NCBI RefSeq assembly: GCF_009925085.1
Contig: NZ_JAABNR010000002.1
Span: 310,001-374,000 of the forward strand
DNA from: Stagnihabitans tardus
GTDB lineage: Bacteria > Pseudomonadota > Alphaproteobacteria > Rhodobacterales > Rhodobacteraceae
DNA: 64,000 nucleotides
Direction: 5' to 3'
Shown: piece after piece, positions 1-8,037 of the stretch
Layout of the letters: every line of letters starts with the position of its first letter
How positions within the stretch are numbered: position 1 is the first letter of the stretch
Made by a program: the position numbers and the translations under genes
Notes under the pieces: model-generated
Told to the model about the DNA's origin: nothing
What the model saw: the letters and a program-made list of their open reading frames with translations, nothing else
The model's database searches: none

Positions 1-2
1 CC

Positions 3-539
3 ATGTCTCCGGGCGACTACGCCAAGGGGGGCGAGGGGTTGACGGTCTTCTGGGGCTGGTTCGACAGCCCCTTTGGCCTGACTGCGGTGACCGGCACCGA
101 AAAGGGCCTCTGCGGCATGGGGTTCGCGGCAGAGATGGGCGATGCCGCTTTGGAAGACCTGCTGAACCGCTGGCCCAAGGCGCGGTTCATCGAGGACCCG
201 ATGTTCCTGCGCCCCTGGGTGCTGCAAGCCTTCGGAGGCCAGGCGGCGCCGCTTTACCTGATCGGCGCCCCGTTCCAGATCAAGGTCTGGGAGGCCCTGC
301 TGCGGGTGCCTTCGGGCCATGTCACGACCTATAGCGACCTCGCGGGGGCCGTGGGCACGCCCAGGGCCGTGCGCGCGGTGGGCACGGCGGTGGGGCGCAA
401 CCCGATCTCCTGGCTGATCCCCTGCCACCGGGCGCTGCGCAAGTCGGGCGAGCTCGGTGGCTATCACTGGGGCCTGCCCGTCAAGCGCGCCATCCTGGCC
501 TGGGAGGCCGCGCGCGAGGAGGCGCTCACCGGAACCTGA
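3..539 (+). CDS. Methylated-DNA--protein-cysteine methyltransferase (Ada/Ogt-like), 5' end probably cut by window edge
   Basis: Transfers the alkyl group from O6-alkylguanine in DNA to its own cysteine, a one-use repair reaction. The active-site motif PCHRAL follows NPISWLI near residue 140, and the C-terminal half has the expected helix-turn-helix part (GHVTTYSDLA, GTPRAVRAVGTA). The visible N-terminus (SPGDYAKGGEGLTV, then WFDSPFG) resembles the linker that joins an AraC domain to the methyltransferase in Ada-like fusions. The ATG at position 3 is therefore probably internal, and an AraC-type domain would lie to the left of the window. That is inference, because only two bases precede it. 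If the ATG is the true start, this is a 178-aa stand-alone Ogt. Confidence 0.88.
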   Translation: MSPGDYAKGGEGLTVFWGWFDSPFGLTAVTGTEKGLCGMGFAAEMGDAALEDLLNRWPKARFIEDPMFLRPWVLQAFGGQAAPLYLIGAPFQIKVWEALLRVPSGHVTTYSDLAGAVGTPRAVRAVGTAVGRNPISWLIPCHRALRKSGELGGYHWGLPVKRAILAWEAAREEALTGT

Positions 540-642
540 TCCGGCAAGAAGCTGCCGAGACCCCGGCGCCCCTTCGCCATGCTTTGGTCGCGTGATATAA
601 GGCGCCCATGGCCGCAAAGGCCGAAAGCAAAGAGGCAGCAGA

Positions 643-1296
643 ATGATTGCGAAGAAGACACTTGTGCTCTCCCTGGTTTCCCTGACGGCGCTGAGCGCCT
701 GCCAGACCTCGACCCAGCGCATCCAGGACCCGAACTACCGGACCCAGAACGGAGCGATTGCCGGGGCCGTGGGCGGGGCGATCCTGGGTGCGGCCTTCTC
801 GGACAACAAGAGCGCGGGGGCGCTGCGGGGGGCGCTGATCGGCACGGCCATCGGCGGCGGCATCGGGGCCAACCTCGATGCGCAGGCGGCCGACATGCGC
901 GCGCGGCTGGGCAACCCGAACATCACCGTCACCAACATGGGCGACTACCTTTTGGTCAACCTGCCGCAGGACGTGACCTTCGCCACGGGCAGCGCCAATG
1001 TCCGCCCCGACCTCGCCCGCGACATCCAGTCGATTGCCGCCAATCTCGTGACCTATCCGAACTCGAACATCGAGGTCGTGGGCCATACCGACAACGTGGG
1101 CACCGCAGCCCTGAACCAGGACCTGTCCGAGCGTCGCGCCTATGCCGTCTCGTCGCTGCTTCTGTCGGCGGGCGTGCCTGCGGCGCGGGTCGTGACCTAT
1201 GGCAAGGGCTTCAACCAGCCGGTGGCCTCGAACGACTCCGAGGCCGGACGGGCCAAGAACCGCCGGGTGGAAATCCTGGTGCGCCCGAAGTCGTAA
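643..1296 (+). CDS. OmpA-family lipoprotein (YiaD-like)
   Basis: Predicted outer-membrane lipoprotein that binds peptidoglycan. The 217-aa product starts with a lipoprotein signal peptide ending in the lipobox LSAC (Cys near residue 20). A glycine-rich segment typical of glycine-zipper domains follows (GAIAGAVGGAILGAAF, residues about 38-75). A C-terminal OmpA domain (about 105-215) has the marks VTFATGSANV, VVGHTDNVG, LSERRA and NRRVEI. Length and architecture fit the YiaD/OmpA lipoprotein family. It is a single gene read towards the F0 ATPase operon and separated from it by a bidirectional terminator. The ATG at 643 follows a GCAGCAGA-rich stretch with a weak ribosome site. Confidence 0.92.
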   Translation: MIAKKTLVLSLVSLTALSACQTSTQRIQDPNYRTQNGAIAGAVGGAILGAAFSDNKSAGALRGALIGTAIGGGIGANLDAQAADMRARLGNPNITVTNMGDYLLVNLPQDVTFATGSANVRPDLARDIQSIAANLVTYPNSNIEVVGHTDNVGTAALNQDLSERRAYAVSSLLLSAGVPAARVVTYGKGFNQPVASNDSEAGRAKNRRVEILVRPKS

Positions 1297-1368
1297 GCCC
1301 TGTCACGGGGCCCCGCCAGAAGGGGTCCCTTCGCCACGCGCCGCTTGAAAGACAGGTCGACGCAAAGC

Positions 1369-1398
1369 AAAAGGCCCGGGAGCGATCCCGGGCCTTTT
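1369..1398. terminator. Bidirectional intrinsic terminator between OmpA lipoprotein and atpF
   Basis: A perfect GC stem (GGCCCGGG / CCCGGGCC) with a short AGCGAT loop is flanked by AAAA on the left and TTTT on the right. It can therefore terminate both converging transcripts: the lipoprotein gene from the left and the F0 operon from the right. Confidence 0.85.
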
Positions 1399-1414
1399 CC
1401 ATTCTGTGGGTCGC

Positions 1415-1972
1415 TCAGTGAATGCGGGCCGCGACCTGGGCGATCGAGGCATCGACCGAAGCCGCCGCCTGTTCCGCCGTCATCTGGCTCTTCAGCACCT
1501 CGGCAGCCACGGCGACCGAGACGCTGACCGCGCGATCCCGCACCGCAGCTTCGGCAGCCTTGACGGTGCTTTCGATCTGCTCTTCCGCCGCCGCCAGCTT
1601 GCGCGTGATGGCCTTGGCGAGGTCCGCCTTGGCCAGCTCGGCCGCGGCTTGCGCTTCGGCCTTGGCACCTTCGACGATGCGGGCCGACTGGGCCGTCACT
1701 TCACGCGCCTTGGCTTCGTAAGAGGCCAGAAGCGCCTGGGCCTCTTCCCGCAGCAGGCGGGCTTCGTCCAGGGAGTTCTTGATGCCATTGGCGCGGTCAT
1801 CCAGCATCCGGCCGATCATCCCGGGGACGCCGAAATAGATCAGCGCGCCGACGAAGACGATGAAGGCCAGCGAGACGACGAAATCGGCATTGCGCAGCGA
1901 GAAGAACGGGCCTTCCGCTGCCAGCACCGGGCTGGCCGCGAGGATCAGGGAGAGGGAGAGAAGTTTCTTCAT
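1415..1972 (-). CDS. atpF: F0F1 ATP synthase subunit B
   Basis: Peripheral-stalk b subunit of the membrane F0 sector, linking F0 to F1. The 185-aa protein has an N-terminal signal-like segment (MKKLLSLSLILAASPVLA), a membrane span around residues 28-48 (FVVSLAFIVFVGALIYFGV), then a long charged, alanine-rich coiled-coil helix. The start was placed at the ATG at 1972 (MKKLL) rather than an upstream in-frame codon because upstream sequence overlaps the b' gene in another frame. Last gene of the atpI-B-E-F'-F operon, 4 bases after atpF'. Having both b and b' is usual in Rhodobacterales and other alphaproteobacteria. Confidence 0.95.
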   Translation of the reverse strand: MKKLLSLSLILAASPVLAAEGPFFSLRNADFVVSLAFIVFVGALIYFGVPGMIGRMLDDRANGIKNSLDEARLLREEAQALLASYEAKAREVTAQSARIVEGAKAEAQAAAELAKADLAKAITRKLAAAEEQIESTVKAAEAAVRDRAVSVSVAVAAEVLKSQMTAEQAAASVDASIAQVAARIH

Positions 1973-1976
1973 GTCC

Positions 1977-2504
1977 TTACCCCTTGACCCGAGCCGAAAC
2001 CGCAGCCTCGATGACCGAAGGCTCGGCCTGGCCACCCAGCGCCTGAACCAGGGCGCCCGCCGTGTCCCGCGCCACTTCGGCGACGGCCACTTCGGCACCG
2101 GCCCGGATTTCGGCGATGCGCTTCTCGCTCTCGGCCGCCTTGGCCGCGATCTGCGCGTCGGCTTCCGCCGTCGCCTTGTCCAGAACGGTCTGGATCTCGG
2201 CCTTGGTGGCCGCGATGATCTTGGCCGCCTCGACCCGCGCATTTTCCAGCGCAGCCGTATAGGCGCCCTCGGCCGCCTTGGCCTTGGCCTTCAGCTCTTC
2301 CGCCGCCGCCAAGTCCTTGCCGATCGTGCCGTTGCGTTCTGCGAGGATGCCCCCGATCCGCGGAATGGCGATCTTTGCCACCACGAACCAGATGATGACC
2401 AGGGCCACCAGAAGCCAGAAGATCTGGTTCGGCCAGGTCTCGAAATTCAGTTGCGGCATGCCAGCGGAGTGGCCCGCCTCGGCTGCTGCTTCTGTCGTTG
2501 CCAT
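1977..2504 (-). CDS. atpF': F0F1 ATP synthase subunit B' (b-prime)
   Basis: Second peripheral-stalk subunit, forming a heterodimer with b. The 175-aa product has an Ala/Glu-rich N-terminal tail, the family signature [14 protein letters not shown] ahead of a single membrane helix (about residues 28-48), then a long alanine-rich coiled coil. The operon position between atpE and atpF and the distinct N-terminus separate it from subunit b. Divided b/b' genes are known from cyanobacteria, chloroplasts and alphaproteobacteria. Confidence 0.94.
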   Translation of the reverse strand: MATTEAAAEAGHSAGMPQLNFETWPNQIFWLLVALVIIWFVVAKIAIPRIGGILAERNGTIGKDLAAAEELKAKAKAAEGAYTAALENARVEAAKIIAATKAEIQTVLDKATAEADAQIAAKAAESEKRIAEIRAGAEVAVAEVARDTAGALVQALGGQAEPSVIEAAVSARVKG

Positions 2505-2586
2505 GATTGGCCTCCCGTCAGATCTGTTCGGATTGAACCCGGCCGGACGGGTTGCCCCGCCCGGCCGAGGGTCGCTGGTCCAAAGA

Positions 2587-2832
2587 TCAGACGGCGAACA
2601 TCAAGAGCAGAGCGATGAGGAACGAGAAGATCCCCAGGGCTTCGGCGAAGGCGATGCCGACGAAGAGGTTGGCCATTTGCGAGGAAGCGGCCGAGGGGTT
2701 GCGCAGCGCGCCGGCAAGGAAGTTGCCCGCGATGGTGCCCACGCCGATGCCGGCGCCGCCGAGACCCATGGTGGCCAGGCCGGCACCGATGTATTTGCCC
2801 ATGAGCGCGAGGGAAGCGAGATCGCCAGTCAT
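2587..2832 (-). CDS. atpE: F0F1 ATP synthase subunit C
   Basis: Proton-carrying c subunit that forms the rotor ring. At 81 aa it has the expected two-helix hairpin. Helix 1 is glycine-rich ([19 protein letters not shown]), a polar RNP loop follows, and helix 2 carries the proton-binding acid in the FAEALGIF segment (Glu near residue 64). A GGAG ribosome site lies 8 bases before the ATG at 2832. It sits between atpB and atpF' as expected. Confidence 0.96.
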   Translation of the reverse strand: MTGDLASLALMGKYIGAGLATMGLGGAGIGVGTIAGNFLAGALRNPSAASSQMANLFVGIAFAEALGIFSFLIALLLMFAV

Positions 2833-2863
2833 TGGTATTCTCCGTCAGTTGGAAAGGTTGAGA

Positions 2864-3676
2864 TCAGTGGTGCGCTTCGCCGACGGCGTCACGCAGATAG
2901 ACACAGGTGAGGATGGTGAAGACGTAAGCCTGCACCACGGCCACCAGAAGTTCGAGCCCGTAGATCCCCGCAATCGCCAGGATCGACACGCCGGAAACAC
3001 CCGCCTTCATCGCGATGCCCACGGTGGGGATGCCGACGATGCTGGCAAAGCCCGCAAAGACCTTGATCACGGCGTGACCGGCCATGATGTTGCCGCCCAG
3101 ACGAATGGAGTGCGACAGCGGGCGGACGAAATAGGAAATCAGCTCGATCACGGCCAGGATCGGACGCAGCGCGAGCGGCGCGGACGAGACCCAGAACATG
3201 CCGAGGAAGCCCAGGCCCTTCTTGTAAAGCCCGACCAGCGTCACCGTCAGGAAGACGCCAAGGGCCAGGACCGCCGTCACCGCGATATGCGAGGTGGGCG
3301 AGAAGGACTTGGGCAGAAGACCCAGGAGGTTCGAGGTCACGATGAAGGTGAAGAGCACCATCAGCCAGGGGAAGAACTTCGCCCCTTCGTGGCCCAGCAC
3401 ATCCTCGACCATGTCATGGATGAAGCCATAGATCAGCTCGCCGATCGACTGGACGCGACCCGGGATGACCGAGCGCCGCGCCGTGCCCAGAACGAAGAGC
3501 AGGAAGATCGCGACGACGGCGATGCCCAGCCACAGGGTCTGGTTGGTGATGGTGAAGAGGCCGATTTCGGGCCCATGCCCGCCACCATGTTCCCCAGCCG
3601 CGCCCGCAAACAGCGGGACGATCTGGAACTGGTGCATCGGGTCGATCAAAAGGCCGCCTGCTTCCGCCACGTTCAT
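2864..3676 (-). CDS. atpB: F0F1 ATP synthase subunit A
   Basis: Membrane a subunit holding the proton half-channels. The 270-aa protein has several hydrophobic helices and the essential-arginine region [14 protein letters not shown] (Arg near residue 193). It also has the conserved [12 protein letters not shown] loop and a C-terminal helix with [16 protein letters not shown]. Length is in the family range. Its ATG overlaps the atpI stop by four bases, so translation is probably coupled to atpI. Confidence 0.96.
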   Translation of the reverse strand: MNVAEAGGLLIDPMHQFQIVPLFAGAAGEHGGGHGPEIGLFTITNQTLWLGIAVVAIFLLFVLGTARRSVIPGRVQSIGELIYGFIHDMVEDVLGHEGAKFFPWLMVLFTFIVTSNLLGLLPKSFSPTSHIAVTAVLALGVFLTVTLVGLYKKGLGFLGMFWVSSAPLALRPILAVIELISYFVRPLSHSIRLGGNIMAGHAVIKVFAGFASIVGIPTVGIAMKAGVSGVSILAIAGIYGLELLVAVVQAYVFTILTCVYLRDAVGEAHH

Positions 3677-4059
3677 TCCCCTTCGTCATCGGCAGCCTTG
3701 GCTGCCTGAACCTGTATCCTGGCGGCCTTCGCCGCCTCTTGTCCCGCCGCCTCCTGGGCCGCTTGGGACGCTTGCAACTGCTTTGCCGAACCCAGCATCG
3801 TCTTGACGCCCGCCGCAAAGCCGAAGAGCGAGAAGATCACCAGGAAGAGCGGTTTCGTCCCCGTCAGGGTGTCGATCCCGTAGCCGATCGCCAGTCCGAG
3901 CGCCATGCCCGTCGCCAGCTCCAGCACCATCCTCCAGGCCACCTCGCCCTGCGAGAAACCCGACCCCGTCCGCTTGGGCTTCCGCGTCCTCTGACCCTTC
4001 AGGGCATCGATCCGCGCCTCAAGCGCAGCGAGCCGTTCGGGGTCGGGTTCCGTGGTCAT
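3673..4059 (-). CDS. atpI: ATP synthase assembly protein I (AtpI)
   Basis: Small membrane protein encoded first in the F0 operon. The 128-aa product begins [20 protein letters not shown], with a basic stretch [10 protein letters not shown], two hydrophobic helices (about residues 40-60 and 70-92) and an alanine-rich charged tail. The start at 4059 was preferred over an in-frame ATG 15 codons upstream, which would add a Cys-rich segment overlapping the likely promoter. AtpI is proposed to help c-ring assembly or Mg2+ supply; that role is taken from family knowledge, not shown here. Confidence 0.88.
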   Translation of the reverse strand: MTTEPDPERLAALEARIDALKGQRTRKPKRTGSGFSQGEVAWRMVLELATGMALGLAIGYGIDTLTGTKPLFLVIFSLFGFAAGVKTMLGSAKQLQASQAAQEAAGQEAAKAARIQVQAAKAADDEGE

Positions 4060-4082
4060 GACGCCCTCGCAACAGTTGGCGC

Positions 4083-4111
4083 AACCTAGAAAGACAGGCG
4101 CCAAGAGTCAA
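4083..4111 (-). promoter_or_regulatory. Candidate sigma-70 promoter for the F0 ATP synthase operon
   Basis: On the minus strand TTGACT (4111-4106) and TAGGTT (4088-4083) are separated by 17 bases, ideal housekeeping spacing. The predicted start site lies about 15-20 bases before the atpI ATG. This is pattern recognition only. Confidence 0.5.
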
Positions 4112-4248
4112 CCAAGGTTATTCAGGCCCTAACGCGGGGCAAGTCATTGATTTGTAATGACAAGGCCGAGGGTGTCGCCCGGCGTAAACCCGGCCCGCAT
4201 ATTCAACCAGCCGGTTGACCTTCGTCTTTGCAAGCCGCAAAATGCGCC

Positions 4249-4587
4249 ATGACCTCAGCGCTCGACCTGACCTTCGCCGCCCTTGCCGACCCGACGCGGC
4301 GTGCCATCCTGCGCATGCTGCTGGAGGATGACATGGCGGTTACTGATGTGGCCGAGCCCTTCCAGATGTCGCTGGCCGCGATCTCCAAGCATCTGCAAGT
4401 CCTGACCGAGGCCGGTTTGATCAGCCAGGAAAAGCGGGGCCGCGTGAAGTGGTGCAAGCTCGAGCCCGAAAGCCTCCGCGCGGCTTCGGTCTGGATGCAG
4501 GGCTTCGGCCAGTTCGACCCCATCGACCTGGATGCCTTCGAACGGTTCCTCGAGGCCGAGCTGTCCGCCGACCCCGAAGCGCCCTAG
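4249..4587 (+). CDS. ArsR-family winged-helix transcriptional regulator
   Basis: A 112-aa DNA-binding regulator of the ArsR type. The N-terminus carries the common FAALADPTRRAILRML signature, then the recognition helix region SLAAISKHLQVLTEAGLI, a wing (EKRGRVKWCKLEPESL) and a short acidic tail. No metal-binding Cys pair or CxC motif is present, so it resembles the SRPBCC-associated, non-metal ArsR subgroup; the effector is unknown. An upstream in-frame ATG at 4228 is possible, but MTSALDL at 4249 fits family alignments better. Divergent from the F0 operon, with no partner gene downstream on the same strand before the repeat region. Confidence 0.85.
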   Translation: MTSALDLTFAALADPTRRAILRMLLEDDMAVTDVAEPFQMSLAAISKHLQVLTEAGLISQEKRGRVKWCKLEPESLRAASVWMQGFGQFDPIDLDAFERFLEAELSADPEAP

Positions 4588-4624
4588 CAAGCCCCCAAGC
4601 CGCGCGCTGCCAGAGAGCGCCGGA

Positions 4625-4921
4625 GGTTTCACACCCCCGGACCCGTCCCAAAAGCCGGGGGTTTCACACCCCCGGACCCCCGTGGGATATTTATGAAAAG
4701 ATGAAAATGAAGGCGGAGCCAGACGGGGCCGAGGTCGGCGCCCATGGCAAAGATGCCGACCTGAGCAAACCGCGCTTCTTGCGCCCGCAGGCCAGAGAGC
4801 TTCGGCTTGGACTGTGAGGCAAAGTTGGAGCCCCTTCCTCGGGCCTGTAGCCCGTAGGGGGTTCTGGCTTCGCATTCATCTTTTCATAAATATCCCGGGG
4901 GTCCGGGGGCAGCGCCCCCGG
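4625..4921. repeat. Inverted-repeat-bounded intergenic element (possible MITE) plus 20-bp direct repeat
   Basis: This fills the 337-base gap between the ArsR gene and matB. A 20-base direct repeat (GGTTTCACACCCCCGGACCC) lies at 4625-4644 and 4660-4679. A perfect 22-bp inverted repeat follows: 4684-4705 and 4875-4896, core GGATATTTATGAAAAGATGA. On the outer side it continues into CCCCCGGACCCCCG-type sequence on both ends. On the inner side a further GGAGCCAGA / GAAGCCAGA similarity extends it. The interior (about 170 bases) holds no convincing gene. Related GC-rich plus ATATTTATGAAAAG repeats are common between genes in Rhodobacterales, from memory. Confidence 0.6.
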
Positions 4922-4924
4922 CGG

Positions 4925-6415
4925 TCAGCCGCCGAACCAGCCCTTGTAGCTCTCGCGCAGCACGTTTTTCTGCACCTTGCCCATGGTATTCCTCGGCAAA
5001 TCTGCCACCACGACCGCCGCCTTGGGTTGCTTGAACCGGGCAAGCTCCGCCGCCACGGCCGCCAGGGCCGCCTCTGCCGTCACGTCGCCCACGATCACCG
5101 CAAAGACCGCCTCGCCGAAGTCGGGATGGGGCAGGCCGATCACCGCGCTTTCCACCACGCCGGGGACGGCGTCCAGGAGAAGCTCGACCTCCTTGGGATA
5201 GACGTTGTAGCCGCCGGTGATGATCAGGTCCTTGGCGCGGCCCACGATCGAGACATAGCCCGCCTCGATGACCCCAAGGTCCCCCGTGATGAACCAGCCA
5301 TCGGGGCGAAGCTCTTCGGCGGTCTTTTCGGGCATCTGCCAATAGCCCTGGAAGACATTGGGGCCGCGCACCTCGATCACGCCCACCTCTCCCTCGGGGA
5401 GGGGGCCTGCGGGGCCCATGATCCGCAGTTCCACCCCGGGCAGGGGCAGGCCCACTGTCCCCGCCTTCCTCTCGCCCAGATAGGGGTTCGAGGTGTTCAT
5501 GTTGGTCTCCGTCATCCCGTAGCGTTCCAGGATGCGGTGGCCGGTGCGGGTCTCGAAGCTGCGGTGGGTCTCGGCCAGAAGCGGCGCCGAGCCCGAGATG
5601 AAGAGCCGCATATGGGCGGTCAGCGCCCGGTCGAAGCGGGAGTCGCTGAGAAGTCTTGTGTAGAAGGTCGGCACGCCCATCAGTGTGGTGGCCTTGGGCA
5701 GGAAGGCCAGCACCTGTTCAAGGTCGAAACCGGGCAGGAAGATCATCTGGCCGCCGGTCAGCAGGCTGACGTTGGAGGCCACGAAAAGCCCATGGGTGTG
5801 GAAGATCGGCAGGGCATGCAAGAGCACATCCGTGCCGGTGAACTGCCAGAGGTCGGCCAGGACCTGGGCATTGGACAGAAGGTTGCCATGGCTCAGCATC
5901 GCGCCCTTGGAGCGGCCCGTCGTGCCGGAGGTATAGAGGATCGCCGCCAGGTCGGCCGGGTCCCGAGGCTCCGGGGCAAGAGGCTCCGGGCCTTCGCCCG
6001 GAGCAGCCTGGCCCTGGAAGGAGCCCTCGCCCTTCGCGCCCAGCGTCTCGACCCGCGCTGTCCCGGCCACGGGGCGCAGGGTCTCGGCCCTTGCGGGGTC
6101 ACAGAGGAAAAGCACGGGTGTGGCGTTTTCGATGAAATAGGCCACTTCGGCGGGGGTATAGGCGGTGTTCAGGGGCAGGAAGACCGCGCCCACGGTCACC
6201 GTCGCCGCATAGACCGCCAGGGCCTGGGGCGACTTGGCGACCTGGACGGCCACGCGGTCTCCAGGAGCCACCCCAAGACCCCGCAGCGCCGCCGCATAGC
6301 CCGCGATCATCGCGTGAAACTGGTCCCCCGTGAGCGTGCTGCCATCGGCCAGGGTCATCAGCGGGGTCTCTCGCCGGGCCAGCGGAGCGAACAGGGCATC
6401 GTAAAGCGGATTCAT
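4925..6415 (-). CDS. matB: Malonyl-CoA synthetase (acyl-activating enzyme)
   Basis: Activates malonate to malonyl-CoA with ATP and CoA. The 496-aa product has ANL-superfamily motifs: the P-loop-like YTSGTTGRSKGAMLSH (residues about 161-176), ALPIFHTHGLF, LFISGSAPLLAETH, RYGMTETNMNTSNPY, WFITGDLG and ITGGYNVYPKEVE. The conserved lysine lies near the C-terminus in LPRNTMGKVQKNVLRE. The TNMNTSNPY motif and overall pattern match the Rhodopseudomonas MatB family closely, as recalled. Start MNPLYDAL at 6415 was chosen over an upstream ATG at 6508. No malonyl-CoA decarboxylase (matA) or transporter is adjacent, so it stands alone here. Confidence 0.9.
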   Translation of the reverse strand: MNPLYDALFAPLARRETPLMTLADGSTLTGDQFHAMIAGYAAALRGLGVAPGDRVAVQVAKSPQALAVYAATVTVGAVFLPLNTAYTPAEVAYFIENATPVLFLCDPARAETLRPVAGTARVETLGAKGEGSFQGQAAPGEGPEPLAPEPRDPADLAAILYTSGTTGRSKGAMLSHGNLLSNAQVLADLWQFTGTDVLLHALPIFHTHGLFVASNVSLLTGGQMIFLPGFDLEQVLAFLPKATTLMGVPTFYTRLLSDSRFDRALTAHMRLFISGSAPLLAETHRSFETRTGHRILERYGMTETNMNTSNPYLGERKAGTVGLPLPGVELRIMGPAGPLPEGEVGVIEVRGPNVFQGYWQMPEKTAEELRPDGWFITGDLGVIEAGYVSIVGRAKDLIITGGYNVYPKEVELLLDAVPGVVESAVIGLPHPDFGEAVFAVIVGDVTAEAALAAVAAELARFKQPKAAVVVADLPRNTMGKVQKNVLRESYKGWFGG

Positions 6416-6575
6416 GGGCAGCACCTCCGCCCCCTCTGCTGCCATGTCGCGCATTTCGCGTCTACTGGAAACGGTTTGTTTCCACTTCCCCGCGACACTC
6501 CGCGCCATGACCCGAAGCTTGCCACTTTTCGGCCCCGCTTGGCCGCGAAGCTGACCTCACAGAACGGAGCACCCC

Positions 6576-6734
6576 ATGTCCCTGATCCAGTCCCTTCTCG
6601 CCCGCTTCTCTCGTCCGAAGGCCGATGAGCCCGACGCCTTTGCCCTGCGGCTGGACCGCATCCAGAGCCGCGAAAAGCGGCTGCGCGCCCGGGGCGGGGT
6701 CTTCAGGGCGTATGCTGCACCCCAGGCAGGTTGA
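6576..6734 (+). CDS. Small uncharacterised basic protein, 52 aa
   Basis: An ATG preceded by CGGAGCACCCC opens a 52-codon frame, MSLIQSLLARFSRPKADEPD then DAFALRLDRIQSREKRLRAR, ending at TGA 6732-6734. It has an amphipathic N-terminus and a basic Arg-rich centre, with no signal peptide and no recognised family. Its 3' end overlaps the mipZ 3' end by about 32 bases in the convergent direction. The good ribosome site and protein-like composition argue for a gene; short length and overlap argue against. Confidence 0.5.
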   Translation: MSLIQSLLARFSRPKADEPDAFALRLDRIQSREKRLRARGGVFRAYAAPQAG

Positions 6735-7512
6735 GCTCGCGGACCAGGTCGCGGACCTCTTGCCGGGCCGCGACATTGGACATGTTCAGCTGATCCACCC
6801 CGGTGTCCTTGAGATCCATCACCGTCAACCCGCGGGGGAAGAGCTCGCGGTAGATGACCCGCTCGGAGATCCCGGCCGCCACGCGGAAACCTATCCGCTT
6901 GGAGAGCTCCTCCAGGGCCGCGCCGACCTTGCGCTTGTTCACCATCTGCTGGGCGCCCAGACGGTTGCGCAACACGATCCAGTCGATGGGCTTCAACCCG
7001 GCCTGAGCGCGCAACTGCCGCGCCGACCAGACCATCTCGGAATAGATCGACGGGCCCTTGACCTTGCCCGTCTCGGGGTCGATCCGCGCCAGCAGGTCGA
7101 AATCCACGAAAGAGTCATTCATCGGCGTGATCAGCGTATCGGCCAGGCTATGGGCGACCTGCGAAAGCCGCGTATGGCTGCCGGGGCAGTCGATGACGAT
7201 GAAATCGCTCGTGGCCTCCAGCGCCGTCACCGCCTCGGAGAGCTTGCGGTCATAGATGTTCTCGCCCTCGGCCAGGGCCTCGGGCCCGATCTCGGGCAGG
7301 TCCATGTAAAAGGGCGAGGGCAGGGTCAGCCCCGCCTTGGAAAGGTAGGCCGCCCGGTTCTCGATATAGCGGGCAAAGCTCTTCTGCCGCAGGTCGAGGT
7401 CAAGGCAGCCGACCCGGAACCCCGCCCGCGCCAAACCCGTGCCCACATGCATGCAGGTGGTCGATTTGCCCGAGCCACCCTTTTCATTGCCGACGACGAT
7501 GATATGCGCCAT
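6703..7512 (-). CDS. mipZ: Division-plane positioning ATPase MipZ (ParA family)
   Basis: ParA/MinD-type ATPase that in Caulobacter forms a gradient with ParB and blocks FtsZ assembly away from midcell. The 269-aa protein starts MAHIIVVGNEKGGSGKSTTC, giving the deviant Walker A motif KGGSGKS (residues 11-17). LDLDLRQKSFARYIENR follows, the MipZ-type switch where other ParAs differ. Further on are VIDCPGSHTRLSQVAHSLAD (Walker B) and NDSFVDFDLLARIDP. The pattern fits MipZ better than plasmid ParA. It is a single gene; its ParB partner is not adjacent, and the ParB-like gene at 13.2-14.0 kb is probably unrelated to parS segregation. Confidence 0.88.
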   Translation of the reverse strand: MAHIIVVGNEKGGSGKSTTCMHVGTGLARAGFRVGCLDLDLRQKSFARYIENRAAYLSKAGLTLPSPFYMDLPEIGPEALAEGENIYDRKLSEAVTALEATSDFIVIDCPGSHTRLSQVAHSLADTLITPMNDSFVDFDLLARIDPETGKVKGPSIYSEMVWSARQLRAQAGLKPIDWIVLRNRLGAQQMVNKRKVGAALEELSKRIGFRVAAGISERVIYRELFPRGLTVMDLKDTGVDQLNMSNVAARQEVRDLVRELNLPGVQHTP

Positions 7513-7574
7513 GGGGCCGCCCTTTCCTTCGCTTGGGGGCCTGTCATAGTCCCTTGCGCGCGCTTAGGGAAGGG

Positions 7575-7985
7575 TCACGAGGTCGCTTCCGTGCAAAGCA
7601 CCTGCTGATCCTCGCAGCGCACGACGGGCCAATCGGCGCGGCCCCAGCAATAGCCCTTTGGGTTTTCGGTCAGGCGCAGGAACCAGGTGGGGCGGCTTCC
7701 ATCGGGCAGCCGCGCGCCGCCCTCTTCGCGCAGGGTCAGCATGGTGTCGCCCATCGCCTCGAGGTCGAAGCGGCGGCCCTGAACCTCGGCGCCGGCGGCG
7801 TCGATATAGGGGTGGTCCCAGGTCAGGAAGGCATGGGGCGGCTGGGCCATGAATTCGATCGTATGGGGATTGGTCGCGCAAGAGGTCGCCGGGTCGCTCG
7901 CGGAGCCATATTGGCCGACAAAGGACTCCTGCGCCTGTGCGGCTGAGAGGCTGGGCAGAAAGGCAAGGAGGGCGAGCCGGATCAT
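7575..7985 (-). CDS. Secreted Cys-containing protein, paralog A
   Basis: 136 aa with a signal peptide (MIRLALLAFLPSLSAAQA) and a mature part of unknown function. Conserved features shared with the next gene upstream are CATNP, a W in FLTWDHP, GDTMLTLREEGG, TWFLRLTENPKGYCWGRADWP and a C-terminal VRCEDQQ. Several cysteines suggest disulfide bonds in the periplasm. The shared skeleton (C..NP...F, SW/TW, GYCW.R.DWP, V.C) shows the two genes are tandem duplicates. They are separated by 52 bases, and both follow rpmE on the minus strand. Confidence 0.72.
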   Translation of the reverse strand: MIRLALLAFLPSLSAAQAQESFVGQYGSASDPATSCATNPHTIEFMAQPPHAFLTWDHPYIDAAGAEVQGRRFDLEAMGDTMLTLREEGGARLPDGSRPTWFLRLTENPKGYCWGRADWPVVRCEDQQVLCTEATS

Positions 7986-8037
7986 GGGTTGAGGATGCCC
8001 CAAACGGCGGGGAAGCGGTCTCACAAGGCCGTGAGGA

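Noticed and set aside
1415-2242. Extended atpF frame with 90 extra N-terminal residues
   Set aside because: The extra residues are Arg/Pro-rich and overlap atpF' in another frame; the signal-like MKKLLSL start at 1972 fits the family.
4814-6628. A 604-aa open frame antisense to matB
   Set aside because: Low-complexity His/Gly/Arg-rich product; matB reads clearly on the other strand.
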